A stretch of DNA of 20,119 nt from positions 1 through 20,119 of the forward strand of contig CAAEAE010000106.1 in the NCBI GenBank assembly GCA_900753715.1, written 5' to 3'. The position numbers and the translations under genes are program-made. Each line of letters begins with the position of its first letter. The stretch's first letter is position 1. The stretch is from an uncultured Roseburia sp. (GTDB lineage: Bacteria > Bacillota_A > Clostridia > Lachnospirales > Lachnospiraceae). Below are positions 1-8,322 of this stretch, one piece after another. Below the pieces are notes generated by a model. It saw only the letters and a list, made by a program, of their open reading frames with translations. It ran no database searches and was not told where the DNA came from.

Positions 1-657
1 AATAAAAAGACCTGTTAAAAATACAAAGACATATGCCTGTATCAATCCGTCAAACAGATCAAAGTACAAGCTGAATACCACCGGCAGACCCACCGGCATG
101 ATGTACTCGATCAGCTTCATAATGACAAACGCACCAAGCACATTCCCGAACAAACGCATGCACAGCGAAAGGGGTTTGATAAACAGCTCCAGTATATTGA
201 TGGGCGTAACCAGCACAATCGGCTCCGCAAAGCCCTTGATCCACTTCTTGATTCCTTTTTTATGGATCCCGGAGAACTCGATCAGCACAATGCTCATGAG
301 CGCCAGCGCCGCCGTCACGTTCATATCCTTGGTGGGCGGCTTAAACCCGAACACGCCGACCAGATTGGCTGCGCCGATATAGATCAGCACCGCCGTCAGA
401 TAGGCTGCATACCCTTTGCCTTCCGTTCCCACGATTCCCTCGCTCACGCCCTGTATCCACGTCACCGCATGCTCCAGCAGCAGTTGTCCCTTTCCGGGAT
501 TCTCCACCTTGAGTTTTCTGGTAACCAGCAAAGAAATAAGGAGTACCACTCCCATAATGATCCAGGTCACTACCACGGATTCCGAAATGCCGATGCCGCC
601 GACCGTAAAGACATTTTCACAGTTCAGCTCTTCCCTCAGCGTCTCTCCCAAGCTCAT
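1..657 (-). CDS. atpB: F0F1 ATP synthase subunit a (partial, 3' end outside window)
   Basis: Membrane stator subunit of the F0 sector, which forms the ion half-channels against the c-ring. The 219 codons in the window start at ATG 655-657, preceded by AGGAAGG. Visible are an N-terminal outer segment, a first membrane span around residues 28-46, the block GFKPPTKDMNVT around 104-114, and the hallmark MRLFGN with the essential arginine at R168. A DLFDGLIQA block follows at about 200-208, where the C-terminal spans begin. Order and motifs are those of the bacterial family, usually 220-270 residues, so little is missing. It would be expected to be the first gene of an atp operon running left out of the window. 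Whether the enzyme uses H+ or Na+ cannot be judged, because the c subunit is not in view. Confidence 0.95.
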   Translation of the reverse strand, partial: MSLGETLREELNCENVFTVGGIGISESVVVTWIIMGVVLLISLLVTRKLKVENPGKGQLLLEHAVTWIQGVSEGIVGTEGKGYAAYLTAVLIYIGAANLVGVFGFKPPTKDMNVTAALALMSIVLIEFSGIHKKGIKKWIKGFAEPIVLVTPINILELFIKPLSLCMRLFGNVLGAFVIMKLIEYIMPVGLPVVFSLYFDLFDGLIQAYVFVFLTGLFI

Positions 658-914
658 GTCCGCACTTCCTTCCTTTGTTTATTCTGAGTCAATCTCTATT
701 ATCTGTCGATCCCCTATATAATAATTCTCTTTTTCCGCAAAGTCCATAGTTTATTTTTCAATCTTTCACAATACAACTTTTTGTATATCTTTCTTTCTAT
801 TTTGATGGGCAACGCCATATCTTGTGTCCGTCATTCTTTTTTCGTAAAATAATAATTATTTTTTTTCTACATCTTCTTCCCGCATATTTCCTTGCGCATG
901 ACGGCAGACTGTGA
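658..914. other. A/T-rich intergenic region upstream of atpB
   Basis: No gene is supported here. The minus strand carries the atpB ribosome binding site and a possible weak promoter (TTGCGG, 16 nt, TATAGG, about 714-741), too poor for a firm call. A 22-codon minus-strand frame (679-747) ends just before atpB but has no ribosome binding site. It does not resemble the hydrophobic AtpI protein often found at this position. Confidence 0.4.
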
Positions 915-977
915 TATACACTCTGTATAACAAACTTCTATCTTTTCTCAGAAAGGACACATCTACGCACCGACGAG

Positions 978-1985
978 GTGCATTCCGTTGACATCGCTAA
1001 TCACGTGGAGCTCGGCAGCGCCATCGACGCCAAGGACTTTGTTCTGGATGTCAAGATTCTGTTGAACAACCACACGCTCCTCAACCTTGAAATGCAGGTA
1101 CTCAACGAAGGAAATTGGCCCGACCGCTCCCTGTCCTACCTCTGCCGCTCCTTCGATCAGCTGAACCGCGGGCAGAACTACGGGGATGCAAAACCGGTTC
1201 TGCACATCAGTTTTCTGGATTTTACGCTCTTTTCCGACCACCCGGAATTTTATTCCACCTATATGTTATTAAATGTGAAAAATTATACGATTTATAGTGA
1301 CAAATTCGTCCTGTCTGTGGTAAACTTAACTCAGACGAAACTGGCAACCCCGGAAGACAAGGCCTGTCATTTAGACGAATGGGCTGCGCTTTTCAAAGCA
1401 ACCACATGGGAGGAAATACGTATGCTTGCATCCGAAAATGAGTTTATTGCCGAAGCTGCACAAACCATGTATAAGCTCACGGCAGAGGAACAGATCCGAC
1501 AGCAGTGCGAGGCCAGGGAAGATTTCTACCGGCAGCAGAACTATGTAAAATACAGACATGAGAAGGAAATGGCGGAAGCCAGAGAGGATTTTGAGCGACA
1601 GCAGAACTATGTAAAATACAGACATGAGAAAGAAATGGCGGAAGCCAGAGAGGATTTTGAGCGACAGCAGAACTATGTAAAACACAAGCATGAGCAGGAG
1701 ATGGCGGAGGCCAGAGAGGATTTTGAGCGACAGCAGAACTATGTAAAGCACAAGCATGAGCAGGAGATGGCGGAAGCCAGAGAGGATTTTGAGCGACAGC
1801 AGAACTATGTAAAGCACAAGCATGAGCAGGAGATGACGGAAGCGCGGGCAGGTTTTGAAAGGCAGAAACAAGATACCGAGACTGCTCATGAGAGAGAGAT
1901 GGCAGAACAGAAACAGCAGTTTGAGCATGAAATCGCAGAAAAGGACGCCCTCATCGCCCGGCTTCTGTCAGAAAAAGCCAAATAG
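978..1985 (+). pseudogene. Rpn-family PD-(D/E)XK nuclease/putative transposase, N-terminally truncated
   Basis: The frame matches the Rpn (recombination-promoting nuclease, PDDEXK_2) family from its nuclease core onward. Counting from GTG 978, D24 lies in FVLDVK and E38-M-Q40 in LNLEMQV, which are the expected D and ExQ catalytic positions. WPDRSLSYLCRSFD and HISFLDFTLF follow as in the family. The N-terminal region of about 60-70 residues that normally precedes this core is missing. The frame stays open back to 915 without an ATG, and the GTG is about 20 nt from the only ribosome-binding-like sequence (AGAAAGGA, 950-957). The C-terminus is a long charged helical tail made of 22-residue repeats. 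I read it as a decayed or barely translated remnant; the core residues themselves are intact. No terminal inverted repeats were seen. Confidence 0.7.
1512..1907 (+). repeat. 66-bp tandem repeat (five near-identical copies plus one degenerate)
   Basis: Units start at 1512, 1578, 1644, 1710 and 1776, with a diverged sixth at 1842-1907. Each encodes 22 residues of the type AREDFERQQNYVKHKHEQEM followed by AE, rich in charged residues and Gln. Copies 1-2 carry KYRHEK and copies 3-5 carry KHKHEQ, which suggests recent duplication within two sub-groups. The unit equals two 11-residue hendecads, so the encoded segment is probably an extended helix or coiled coil. Copy number could vary between strains by slippage. 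Confidence 0.9.
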
Positions 1986-2024
1986 CCCCGCGGCAGCCTG
2001 CCGCAGAACCATCCGGCTTTTTTT
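1972..2024. terminator. Bidirectional terminator between convergent genes
   Basis: A perfect GCGGCA-GCC-TGCCGC hairpin (1990-2004) is enclosed by an outer pairing of AAAAAGCC (1972-1979) with GGCTTTTT (2015-2022). The T-run at 2018-2024 serves the plus-strand Rpn frame. The A-run at 1972-1976 gives the matching T-run for the minus-strand ABC operon. Confidence 0.75.
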
Positions 2025-2798
2025 CTAATTTCCGCACTCAACACTGATTTTGTTGAATGTGCTCATAATATCCTCAGTGGTAGTGGACGCCTTCTCCGCC
2101 CCGGCGCGATCTATGATCGCCTCGCCCTGATGCATCATGATCAGGCGGTTTCCGTACTCTACCGCATATCGCAGATTGTGCGTTACCATGATGGTCGTGA
2201 CCTTCTTTTCCTTCACTACCTGATTGGTCAGCTCCATAATGCGGTCTGCCGTCTTGGGATCCAGCGCTGCCGTGTGTTCATCCAGAATCAGGAACTCGAT
2301 GGGCGTCATGGTCGACATCAAAAGTGCCAACGCCTGTCTCTGTCCGCCGGAGAGCGCTCCCACCTGCGTATGAAGCTTATCCTCCAGCCCCAGATTCAGT
2401 TCTGCCAGCAGCTCGCGGTAAGCATCAATTCTTGCCTTATTCACTCCTCTCCCCAGGTTGTAAGGCTTTCCCTTATTATCCGCAATGGAGAGGTTTTCCA
2501 GAATCGTCATGGACGGGCAGGTTCCCTTCGACGGATCCTGATAGACGCGCCCGATCTTGCGGTGCCGCAGAAAATCCTTCTTTCCGACAATGGAAGTGCC
2601 GTTTACCACAATGTCACCGGAATCAATGGGGATGCTGCCGCAAATAATGTTCAGCATGGAGGTCTTTCCCGAACCGTTGCTTCCCACCACTGCCACAAAG
2701 TCACCGTCCTGTATAGTCAGGGAAAAATTCTGGAACAGACACAGCTCGTTGACAGAGCCGGGATTGTAATATTTATGGATGTTCTTTAACTCTATCAT
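2025..2798 (-). CDS. trpZ: ABC importer ATP-binding protein (TrpZ-like)
   Basis: Cytoplasmic ATPase of a small-molecule importer. The 257-residue protein has Walker A GSNGSGKT at 39-46, Q-loop Q87, signature LSGGQ at 149-153, Walker B FLILDE at 169-174 and the switch histidine H207. The HTAALDP run after Walker B is typical of the COG1101 ATPases that pair with COG4120 permeases. Its ATG overlaps the permease stop by 4 nt (ATGA), so the two are translationally coupled. It ends at the bidirectional terminator. The Trp assignment rests on the Trp T-box in front of the operon and on the known trpXYZ arrangement, not on residues in this ATPase. Confidence 0.88.
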   Translation of the reverse strand: MIELKNIHKYYNPGSVNELCLFQNFSLTIQDGDFVAVVGSNGSGKTSMLNIICGSIPIDSGDIVVNGTSIVGKKDFLRHRKIGRVYQDPSKGTCPSMTILENLSIADNKGKPYNLGRGVNKARIDAYRELLAELNLGLEDKLHTQVGALSGGQRQALALLMSTMTPIEFLILDEHTAALDPKTADRIMELTNQVVKEKKVTTIMVTHNLRYAVEYGNRLIMMHQGEAIIDRAGAEKASTTTEDIMSTFNKISVECGN

Positions 2799-3697
2799 GC
2801 CTCTTTTCCTCCCTGCTGCCGGATCTTCGCCGCACGGTTGCGATCCATGCAGATCACCAGTATGATCAGGAACAACACTGCCGTGATCATCTTCAGATCC
2901 GTGGACGGCAGACCCATTTTCAGTGCAAGTGCAACACAGCCTTTGTAGATCACGGAACCGATCACCACGCTGGTCGTCACACGCATAAACGTTATCCTCT
3001 TGAACAGACTGGTTCCGATAATTACGCTGGCAAGACCGATCACCATGGTACCGGTTCCCATGGAGACGTCAAAGAACCGCTGCTGCTGTGCGTAAACGCA
3101 GCCCCCCAGCGAGACAAGTCCGTTGGCGATGGCAAGACCGATGATCTTTACCTTTCCCTTATCCACACCGAGGGAGGTAACGATGGTATCGTTATCTCCC
3201 ACAGCTCTCAGCAAAAAGCCGGATTTGGTGCGCAGATAGGCATCCAACAGATATTTTGTCACAAGCATGATCAGAAAGACAATGACCACCGTCCTGTATG
3301 GCTGCAGAGCCTGAGGACAGATTCCGTTCACCAGATCGTTATCGAAGATTGTCTGGTTGCTGTAAATCGGGAAATTTGCGCGTCCCGCCACGCGGAGATT
3401 GACCGTATAGAGCGCCGTCATCATAATAATTCCGGACAGCAGATCCCTCACCTTCAGCTTAACGTGGATCAACCCTGTAAGCGTTCCCGCCACCGCGCCC
3501 GCCAGAAAGCTGATCGGCAGGGTAAGCAGTGGGGCAACGCCTTTGGAAATGAGCACACATGTCACTGCCGCGCCCATGGGAAAGCTGCCATCCACCGTCA
3601 GATCCGGAAAATCCAGAATCTTATAGGTAATGTATATTCCCAATGCCATAATGGCGTAAATCATTCCTTGCTCCAAAACACTCAGTAACAGTGACAC
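2795..3697 (-). CDS. trpY: ABC importer permease (TrpY-like)
   Basis: Integral membrane permease of the branched-chain-amino-acid type (BPD_transp_2/COG4120). It is 300 residues long with roughly eight to nine hydrophobic segments. The N-terminus (MSLLLSVLEQGMIYAIMALG) and the conserved FPDLTVDGSFPMGAA and TKSGFLLRAVGDN blocks fit the family. The start is GTG at 3695-3697, six bases after a strong GGAGGA; no better ATG lies nearby. It sits between substrate-binding protein and ATPase, with a 15-nt gap upstream and a 4-nt overlap downstream. It would form the channel taking ligand from the lipoprotein receptor. Confidence 0.88.
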   Translation of the reverse strand: MSLLLSVLEQGMIYAIMALGIYITYKILDFPDLTVDGSFPMGAAVTCVLISKGVAPLLTLPISFLAGAVAGTLTGLIHVKLKVRDLLSGIIMMTALYTVNLRVAGRANFPIYSNQTIFDNDLVNGICPQALQPYRTVVIVFLIMLVTKYLLDAYLRTKSGFLLRAVGDNDTIVTSLGVDKGKVKIIGLAIANGLVSLGGCVYAQQQRFFDVSMGTGTMVIGLASVIIGTSLFKRITFMRVTTSVVIGSVIYKGCVALALKMGLPSTDLKMITAVLFLIILVICMDRNRAAKIRQQGGKEA

Positions 3698-3712
3698 GAT
3701 GCTTCCTCCTTG

Positions 3713-4717
3713 TTATTCTACCACGATTTCATCAAATTTCTCATAGGCGCCTGCAACAAAGTCATCGGCAAGAACCAGATTAACCTTTGCGGCTGCGGCT
3801 GTATTGACATACAGGCTGGGCTCGGTGATGGATTCAAAATTCATGTCCGATGCCGCTGCCTCTCCCTTCAGCACCTTTGCAGCCATGTGACCGGTCTGCT
3901 TTCCCAACTCAAAGTATTCAAGACCCATGGATGCCACGCAGCCCGCCTTCACCTGCTCAACCTCGGAGCCGAATACCGGAATGCCGGCGTCATTTGCCTT
4001 TGCCAGCACCGTCTGCAATGCTGATACCACCGTGTTATCGGTCAGGTTGGTAATGCAGTCCACCTTTGTCACCAGATCTGCTGCCGCAAGATCCACATCC
4101 GCGATGGTGTTGATTCCCACATCCACGATCTCAAATCCGTAATTGTCAGCGACTTCCTTGTACTCCGCAATGGTGCTTACGGAATTTGCTTCGCTGGTGG
4201 TATAGATGATGCCAACCTTCGTCGCATCGGGAAGGATCTGGCGGATCATCTGCAGCTGTGCGTCAACTGCCAGTGCATCACAGGTACCTGTGATATTCCC
4301 CACAGGAGAACCGTCCTCCTTTGCGAGTCCCGCGCCCACCGGGTCGGATACCGCCGTATAGATCACCGGAATGTCCGTGTTCATGGTGGAGTTGTAAGCA
4401 CTCATGGCACAGGGTGTGGCAATGGCGCAGATCAGATCCACCTTCTTTGATACATAATTGTCGGAGATGGTACTTGCAGTACCCGTATCCGTCTGTGCAT
4501 TATCAAACAGCACCGTCAGGTTTTCCCCCTCCACAAATCCTTCCTCCGCAAGACCTGCCAGAAATCCCTCACGGCAGTTGTCCAGAGAACCATGCTCTGC
4601 AAACTGGGAGATACCGATGGTGTAGGTTTTCTCTTTCGAGGAACCGGTGTTACCGCATGCTGCAAGTCCGAATACCATCATTGCCGATAAGATTGCTGCC
4701 AAAACTTTTTTCTTCAT
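3713..4717 (-). CDS. trpX: ABC importer substrate-binding lipoprotein (TrpX-like)
   Basis: Surface receptor of the importer (ABC_sub_bind/COG2984), 334 residues. The N-terminus is a lipoprotein signal: basic KKK, hydrophobic stretch, then lipobox LAAC with the lipid cysteine at C21. The mature protein has the two-lobed periplasmic-binding fold, with sequence marks such as YTIGISQFAEHGSLD near the start and IPVIYTAVSDPVGAGL in the first lobe. GAGGAG lies six bases before ATG 4715-4717. It is the first gene after the T-box leader, so its transcription should depend on uncharged tRNA-Trp. Tryptophan or a precursor is the inferred ligand; Tyr/Trp cannot be separated from protein sequence alone. 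Confidence 0.88.
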   Translation of the reverse strand: MKKKVLAAILSAMMVFGLAACGNTGSSKEKTYTIGISQFAEHGSLDNCREGFLAGLAEEGFVEGENLTVLFDNAQTDTGTASTISDNYVSKKVDLICAIATPCAMSAYNSTMNTDIPVIYTAVSDPVGAGLAKEDGSPVGNITGTCDALAVDAQLQMIRQILPDATKVGIIYTTSEANSVSTIAEYKEVADNYGFEIVDVGINTIADVDLAAADLVTKVDCITNLTDNTVVSALQTVLAKANDAGIPVFGSEVEQVKAGCVASMGLEYFELGKQTGHMAAKVLKGEAAASDMNFESITEPSLYVNTAAAAKVNLVLADDFVAGAYEKFDEIVVE

Positions 4718-4802
4718 AAGAAACTCCTCTCTGCGCCGTGCGCAATAAAAAATGTTGTGTGATTGGATTATGATAGTTTTGAGACCGGTTTCCTATGGTA
4801 AC

Positions 4803-4834
4803 AAAAAACCGCCTCAAGATTTCCTTGAGGCGGT
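4803..4834 (-). terminator. T-box intrinsic terminator
   Basis: A perfect 11-bp stem ACCGCCTCAAG/CTTGAGGCGGT (4834-4824 with 4818-4808) and a 5-nt loop are followed on the minus strand by a T-run at 4808-4803. It is the OFF state of the T-box; the antiterminator forms from the T-box sequence just upstream. Confidence 0.93.
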
Positions 4835-5090
4835 AATCATCATTAACGCGGTGCCACTCAATTTCGATGAACCAAATGATTCATCCTTTGTTCCATGCAC
4901 TATCATACATGTCGCCATGATAACGGGTGCGAATCCCGCCGGTGCCTACTATCGTTTCGGACCGTCCTCGAAAGCCCATTCAGCAGTTGTCCCCATGCCA
5001 CCGTCCCACCAATCGGCAGCTCTCTGTAATAGTTGTCAAAAGCCTACTCTTCTTTCTCACAGGTTTGAAGCACTATTCATTTGTTGTAAA
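4803..5090 (-). promoter_or_regulatory. T-box riboswitch leader, Trp-specific
   Basis: The leader reads uncharged tRNA and decides between termination and readthrough into trpXYZ. Seen on the minus strand: a stem I start with GAGTAGG and AGAGAGC (about 5050-5018), and a specifier loop CTGAA-TGG-GCTTTCGAG with TGG at 4978-4976. The T-box GAGTGGCACCGCG lies at 4859-4847, followed by the terminator. TGG is the Trp codon. The T-box bulge base after TGG is C, which would pair with a G discriminator, as bacterial tRNA-Trp has. The two signals agree with each other and with the downstream importer. Confidence 0.93.
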
Positions 5091-5094
5091 TTAC

Positions 5095-5121
5095 AATATA
5101 CCCATCCTGCCGAATTGTCAA
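5095..5121 (-). promoter_or_regulatory. Promoter of the T-box/trpXYZ operon
   Basis: Perfect -35 TTGACA (5121-5116) and TATATT (5100-5095) are separated by 15 nt, a short but usable spacing. The -35 overlaps the last codons of the upstream XRE-AbrB gene, so that gene has no room for its own terminator. Confidence 0.65.
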
Positions 5122-5516
5122 CCGTTTTTTTGAAAGAAAAATTCTTCCTTGAGCAGCGCCATCCCCTGCTGCTCATCTCCCAGAAGGAGAAGCCTGTCCC
5201 CCGGCTTGATGTCGAATATCCTGCGCGCCCTTGCGGGAATCACGATCTGCCCTTTCTCCCCCACCGTCACGACGCCAAACGCATATTTTCCTTTGGGAGG
5301 AACCCCGAGCCCGCATTCCTCCTTTTCATATTTCACCAGATCATCCAGCGTCACGCCGAATATTTCCGCCAGCAGGCGGCTTTTCCCGATGTCGGGCAGG
5401 GATTCTCCCGTTTCCCACTTTGACAGGGTCTGCCTGGACACATTAAGCTTTTCCGCCAGTTCCTCTTGGGACAGATGATTCAATTTCCGCAATTCTATCA
5501 GATTATCCGCAAACAT
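5118..5516 (-). CDS. XRE-HTH / AbrB-fold transcriptional regulator
   Basis: A 132-residue fusion of two DNA-binding folds. An XRE helix-turn-helix spans about residues 3-60 (LSQEELAEKLNVSRQTLSKWETG). A SpoVT-AbrB swapped-hairpin spans about 83-122 (VTVGEKGQIVIPARARRIF, then IKPGDRLLLLGDE). The start is placed at ATG 5514-5516, which has AGGAG four bases upstream and gives the usual family N-terminus. An in-frame ATG at 5531 lacks proper spacing, and one at 5564 would run into the upstream gene. It starts 12 nt after the acyltransferase stop, so the two are probably cotranscribed. The AbrB domain suggests DNA binding as a dimer or tetramer; the target is unknown. Confidence 0.85.
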   Translation of the reverse strand: MFADNLIELRKLNHLSQEELAEKLNVSRQTLSKWETGESLPDIGKSRLLAEIFGVTLDDLVKYEKEECGLGVPPKGKYAFGVVTVGEKGQIVIPARARRIFDIKPGDRLLLLGDEQQGMALLKEEFFFQKNG

Positions 5517-5527
5517 GATTCTCCTTG

Positions 5528-6604
5528 TCATTCCTTTTTCTTTCGTTTGATTCCAAGCACACACCAGCGCAGTACCGGTATTCCGGAAATAACGGCGTTA
5601 AGCAGATATCCGCCTCCAAAGGCGGCAAGCCCGGTGAGCAGATAGGACGGAAACGCAGTCAGTGCAGTGTGGCGGTGCAACAGATAGGCGCATGCCGCCA
5701 GCGGCACATAATGAAATACATACAGTCCGAAATTCCGCTCAGACAGCCAGTCGGACAACGGGGAAGAAAAATCGCCCCATCTTTTTGCAAACGCCAGAAC
5801 GGCAAGCACCGCAGCCCACCCATACAATACGGAAAACGGACTGTTCACCACCGGTTCCACCGCATAGTTTTGTCCGAAGTAATGCCATGTATAGGCGGCG
5901 CCCAGTACCAGGGCGGCTGCCGTCAGCACAAGCCAGCAGCGCGAAAGTCTCTCCATGACCGCGTCATTTGCAAACACAAAGTACCCCAGAAGAAAGCAAA
6001 GACCGTAAATACCGAAACGATACACCGCGATCACAGGTGTATTCAGGATCTGCGCCGCACCGTAGACCGGTATCACAAGCAAAATCAAAAACCGGACATT
6101 CGCCTTTTCGCAGAATCCGTACAGCTTTCCTTTTTCCACCTTGCGGATCAGGGCAAGCACCATGGAAAACAGCCACAAAAGCTGAATGTACCACAGCACG
6201 CCCGTACCGGAAACCACCATGATCGGATACAGAATGAAAACAGGCATCTGCTCCGGCATTTTGGAAAAGGCATCGGAAATCGCCATGTTGAAATATCCCA
6301 GTATCCACTGGAACACAAACAGCCCGATTGTGGACGGAACCAGCAATTTCCGGGTTCTGGAACTCACAAACTCCTTCACCGTGTGTCTGTCCAGATAAAA
6401 TCGGGAGCACATCCCCGACACCACAAATAAAATTACCATAAACCACGGATACAACAGGTATTGCAGGCAATCCTGATACTGCGGTGTGCAAAACGGGCCG
6501 ATTACCCCGTCCGTCGCCACCCCGTTATACATGTAGATCACATGGTAAAGCACCACCAGCAGCACTGTGGCGCAACGCACTTTGTCTATATAGTATTTTC
6601 TCAT
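5528..6604 (-). CDS. Acyltransferase-3 family membrane protein
   Basis: A 358-residue polytopic membrane protein of the acyltransferase 3 family, which typically O-acetylates cell-surface sugars or peptidoglycan. The first span carries the family arginine and histidine (KVRCATVLLVVLYH, R10 and H21). VSGMCSRFYL and SRTRKLLVPS follow, as in the family, then about eight further hydrophobic segments and a basic KRKKKE tail. AGGTGGG precedes ATG 6602-6604. It stands alone with the XRE-AbrB gene and has no glycosyltransferase neighbours in the window, so the acceptor cannot be named. Confidence 0.82.
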   Translation of the reverse strand: MRKYYIDKVRCATVLLVVLYHVIYMYNGVATDGVIGPFCTPQYQDCLQYLLYPWFMVILFVVSGMCSRFYLDRHTVKEFVSSRTRKLLVPSTIGLFVFQWILGYFNMAISDAFSKMPEQMPVFILYPIMVVSGTGVLWYIQLLWLFSMVLALIRKVEKGKLYGFCEKANVRFLILLVIPVYGAAQILNTPVIAVYRFGIYGLCFLLGYFVFANDAVMERLSRCWLVLTAAALVLGAAYTWHYFGQNYAVEPVVNSPFSVLYGWAAVLAVLAFAKRWGDFSSPLSDWLSERNFGLYVFHYVPLAACAYLLHRHTALTAFPSYLLTGLAAFGGGYLLNAVISGIPVLRWCVLGIKRKKKE

Positions 6605-6702
6605 ACATTTCCCACCTTTGCAATGAATTTTAACTTATTGTATCAGGTGGAAGCTGCATTTTCTACCAACCGAATTTAACGTAAAACAGCAAATTATGTT
6701 AA

Positions 6703-6723
6703 AAATCGTTGCACGATACAACG
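6703..6723 (-). terminator. Weak terminator after the ABC-2 permease
   Basis: On the minus strand ATCGT-GCA-ACGAT is followed by a TTTTT run (6707-6703). An alternative CGTTG/CAACG pairing (6723-6719 with 6711-6707) overlaps it. Both stems have only 5 bp, so efficiency is uncertain. Confidence 0.35.
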
Positions 6724-8322
6724 TTACAGGTTCTCAAACACTTCGGTGCCCTTTTTCCTGAGCCAGCTGTACAGCGCACCACAGAGCAGTGCCGTCAGGA
6801 TTGCGGCAATCGCCAGATACAGGACGGGCCCGATCCTGTAACCGCACACCAGATAAACCACTCCCAGAACAGCCGTATAACCCCACCCTCCAAACAGGGC
6901 GATTGTAACGCACATGCTCTGTTTAATGGGTGCAATCTCATTTGTCCATGTCAGGTTGGGCATCTTGAGCCCCAGATACAGACCAAACAACGCCGAAAAC
7001 ACCGTGTAGAGCAACGGCAGCAAAATCAACAGAATGACTAAAAGAGGCTCAGCCTGCAGGATAATCGTCATGCATACCGCGCAGAACAGCACCGGAATTC
7101 CGGTCATCAAAATCTGCACGGACAGCTTGGCGCACAGAGCCTTCCACGCATCTGCCGGCAGGGACTGCACGATCCAAAGATTTTTTCCTTCCAGAGAGAC
7201 GGAGGGCGCCGCCATATCATTCATGGATGCCGCCATACACAGCACGGCGCAGAGCAAAACCGCCGTGCAGCCCGATTCCGCGCCAAAGACCTGATCCAGT
7301 GTGGAAACCAATGTATTTCCTTTAATGAGCAGCACAATGCCGCAGATGAAAATAATAAGCGTTCCGAGCCCACAATTCAACATATAGTTGGGGCTGGAGG
7401 TGAATCTTTTCCATTCCTTGAACAACAGCGCGCCGAGCACGCTCTTTGCCTTGGCGGTCTTTTCCCTGTATACCGCCCTCTCCGTTTTGCCTGTGGCAGT
7501 CACGATGCCGATAAAGCTGCGGGACAGTACGATCCAGACAGCAGCAAACAGAATGGCAACCACCGCCGTCCATACGAGCAGGGCAAAAATGCTTCCCGTC
7601 CCCACCTGACCGAACAGATACACCGGATATGCCGCTCCCTTGATCTTTTCCCCGTAAGCAGCCGCGTTTGAAATGAGCTCCCCGATCAGAGTCTGCGCCT
7701 TGAAATACAGGAAATAATAGGCTCCGATAAAGAGCAGGGAAAGCAACACCGTCACAAAGCTCTTGTTTTTCAGTTTCAGGCTTGCCTTCGCCACCACCCA
7801 TCCGAGCAGACAGGACAGAATTAGCACGATCACGGAAATAAGCGCTACAAGCAGCACGGAACCGATCACGGAAAGAGCTGTCACGGGTGTCACGACCCAG
7901 TAGACGATCACCGCCGGCACAATCACCACCGCCGCGTACATCAGACCCATCAGATACACGCTTAACAGGCGGGATACCAGAAGGTAGCGCACCGGAATCG
8001 GCAGGGACAGCATCAGATCATTGTCCTTGGACAGATACAGCCCCGAAAAGGTGTTAAACACACTGCCAAAGGATCCCAGTGCAATGGCAATCAGCCCCAT
8101 CAGCGCAAAATACAGCCACCCCATGCCCACATCCGAAAACGGCTTGCAGATAGCAATGGCCAGGTAGGTGAATATCCCCCCAAGAATCCCCACCATAATA
8201 AACACGTACATAACAATGAACATGATCGTAGAAGCCTTGGAGCGCTTCCGGTTTTTCTTTGCATCATACAGATAGCTTTGGAAGATTTCCGCCATCTGTT
8301 TTTTAAGCAGCGTCTTCAGCAT
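6724..8322 (-). CDS. ABC-2 type exporter permease
   Basis: A 532-residue membrane protein with about twelve hydrophobic segments and an N-terminal basic cytoplasmic part (KKNRKRSK, about residues 22-29). The short motif LSKDNDLMLSLPIPVRYLL around 97-115 is typical of large ABC-2 permeases of Firmicutes. The gene starts inside the end of the ATPase gene (7-nt overlap), with GGAGGAGAAGTC before ATG 8320-8322, so the two are translationally coupled. With a single ATPase partner it would form a drug, peptide or lipid exporter. No substrate can be read from the sequence. Confidence 0.85.
   Translation of the reverse strand: MLKTLLKKQMAEIFQSYLYDAKKNRKRSKASTIMFIVMYVFIMVGILGGIFTYLAIAICKPFSDVGMGWLYFALMGLIAIALGSFGSVFNTFSGLYLSKDNDLMLSLPIPVRYLLVSRLLSVYLMGLMYAAVVIVPAVIVYWVVTPVTALSVIGSVLLVALISVIVLILSCLLGWVVAKASLKLKNKSFVTVLLSLLFIGAYYFLYFKAQTLIGELISNAAAYGEKIKGAAYPVYLFGQVGTGSIFALLVWTAVVAILFAAVWIVLSRSFIGIVTATGKTERAVYREKTAKAKSVLGALLFKEWKRFTSSPNYMLNCGLGTLIIFICGIVLLIKGNTLVSTLDQVFGAESGCTAVLLCAVLCMAASMNDMAAPSVSLEGKNLWIVQSLPADAWKALCAKLSVQILMTGIPVLFCAVCMTIILQAEPLLVILLILLPLLYTVFSALFGLYLGLKMPNLTWTNEIAPIKQSMCVTIALFGGWGYTAVLGVVYLVCGYRIGPVLYLAIAAILTALLCGALYSWLRKKGTEVFENL

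Noticed and set aside
679..747. 22-codon minus-strand frame just before atpB, considered as atpI or a leader peptide
   Set aside because: No ribosome binding site, no hydrophobic spans, and several stops in the frame just upstream.
1512..1907. CRISPR-like array
   Set aside because: The units are contiguous without spacers, keep an open frame and encode a 22-residue protein repeat.
1371..1928. Minus-strand hydrophobic repeat protein over the Rpn tail
   Set aside because: It is the antisense shadow of the 66-bp repeats; it has no ribosome binding site and its Leu/Ile-rich look follows from the charged plus-strand codons.
978..1985. Complete insertion sequence around the Rpn gene
   Set aside because: No terminal inverted repeats or target duplications were found at its borders, and Rpn proteins are usually not bounded by such ends.
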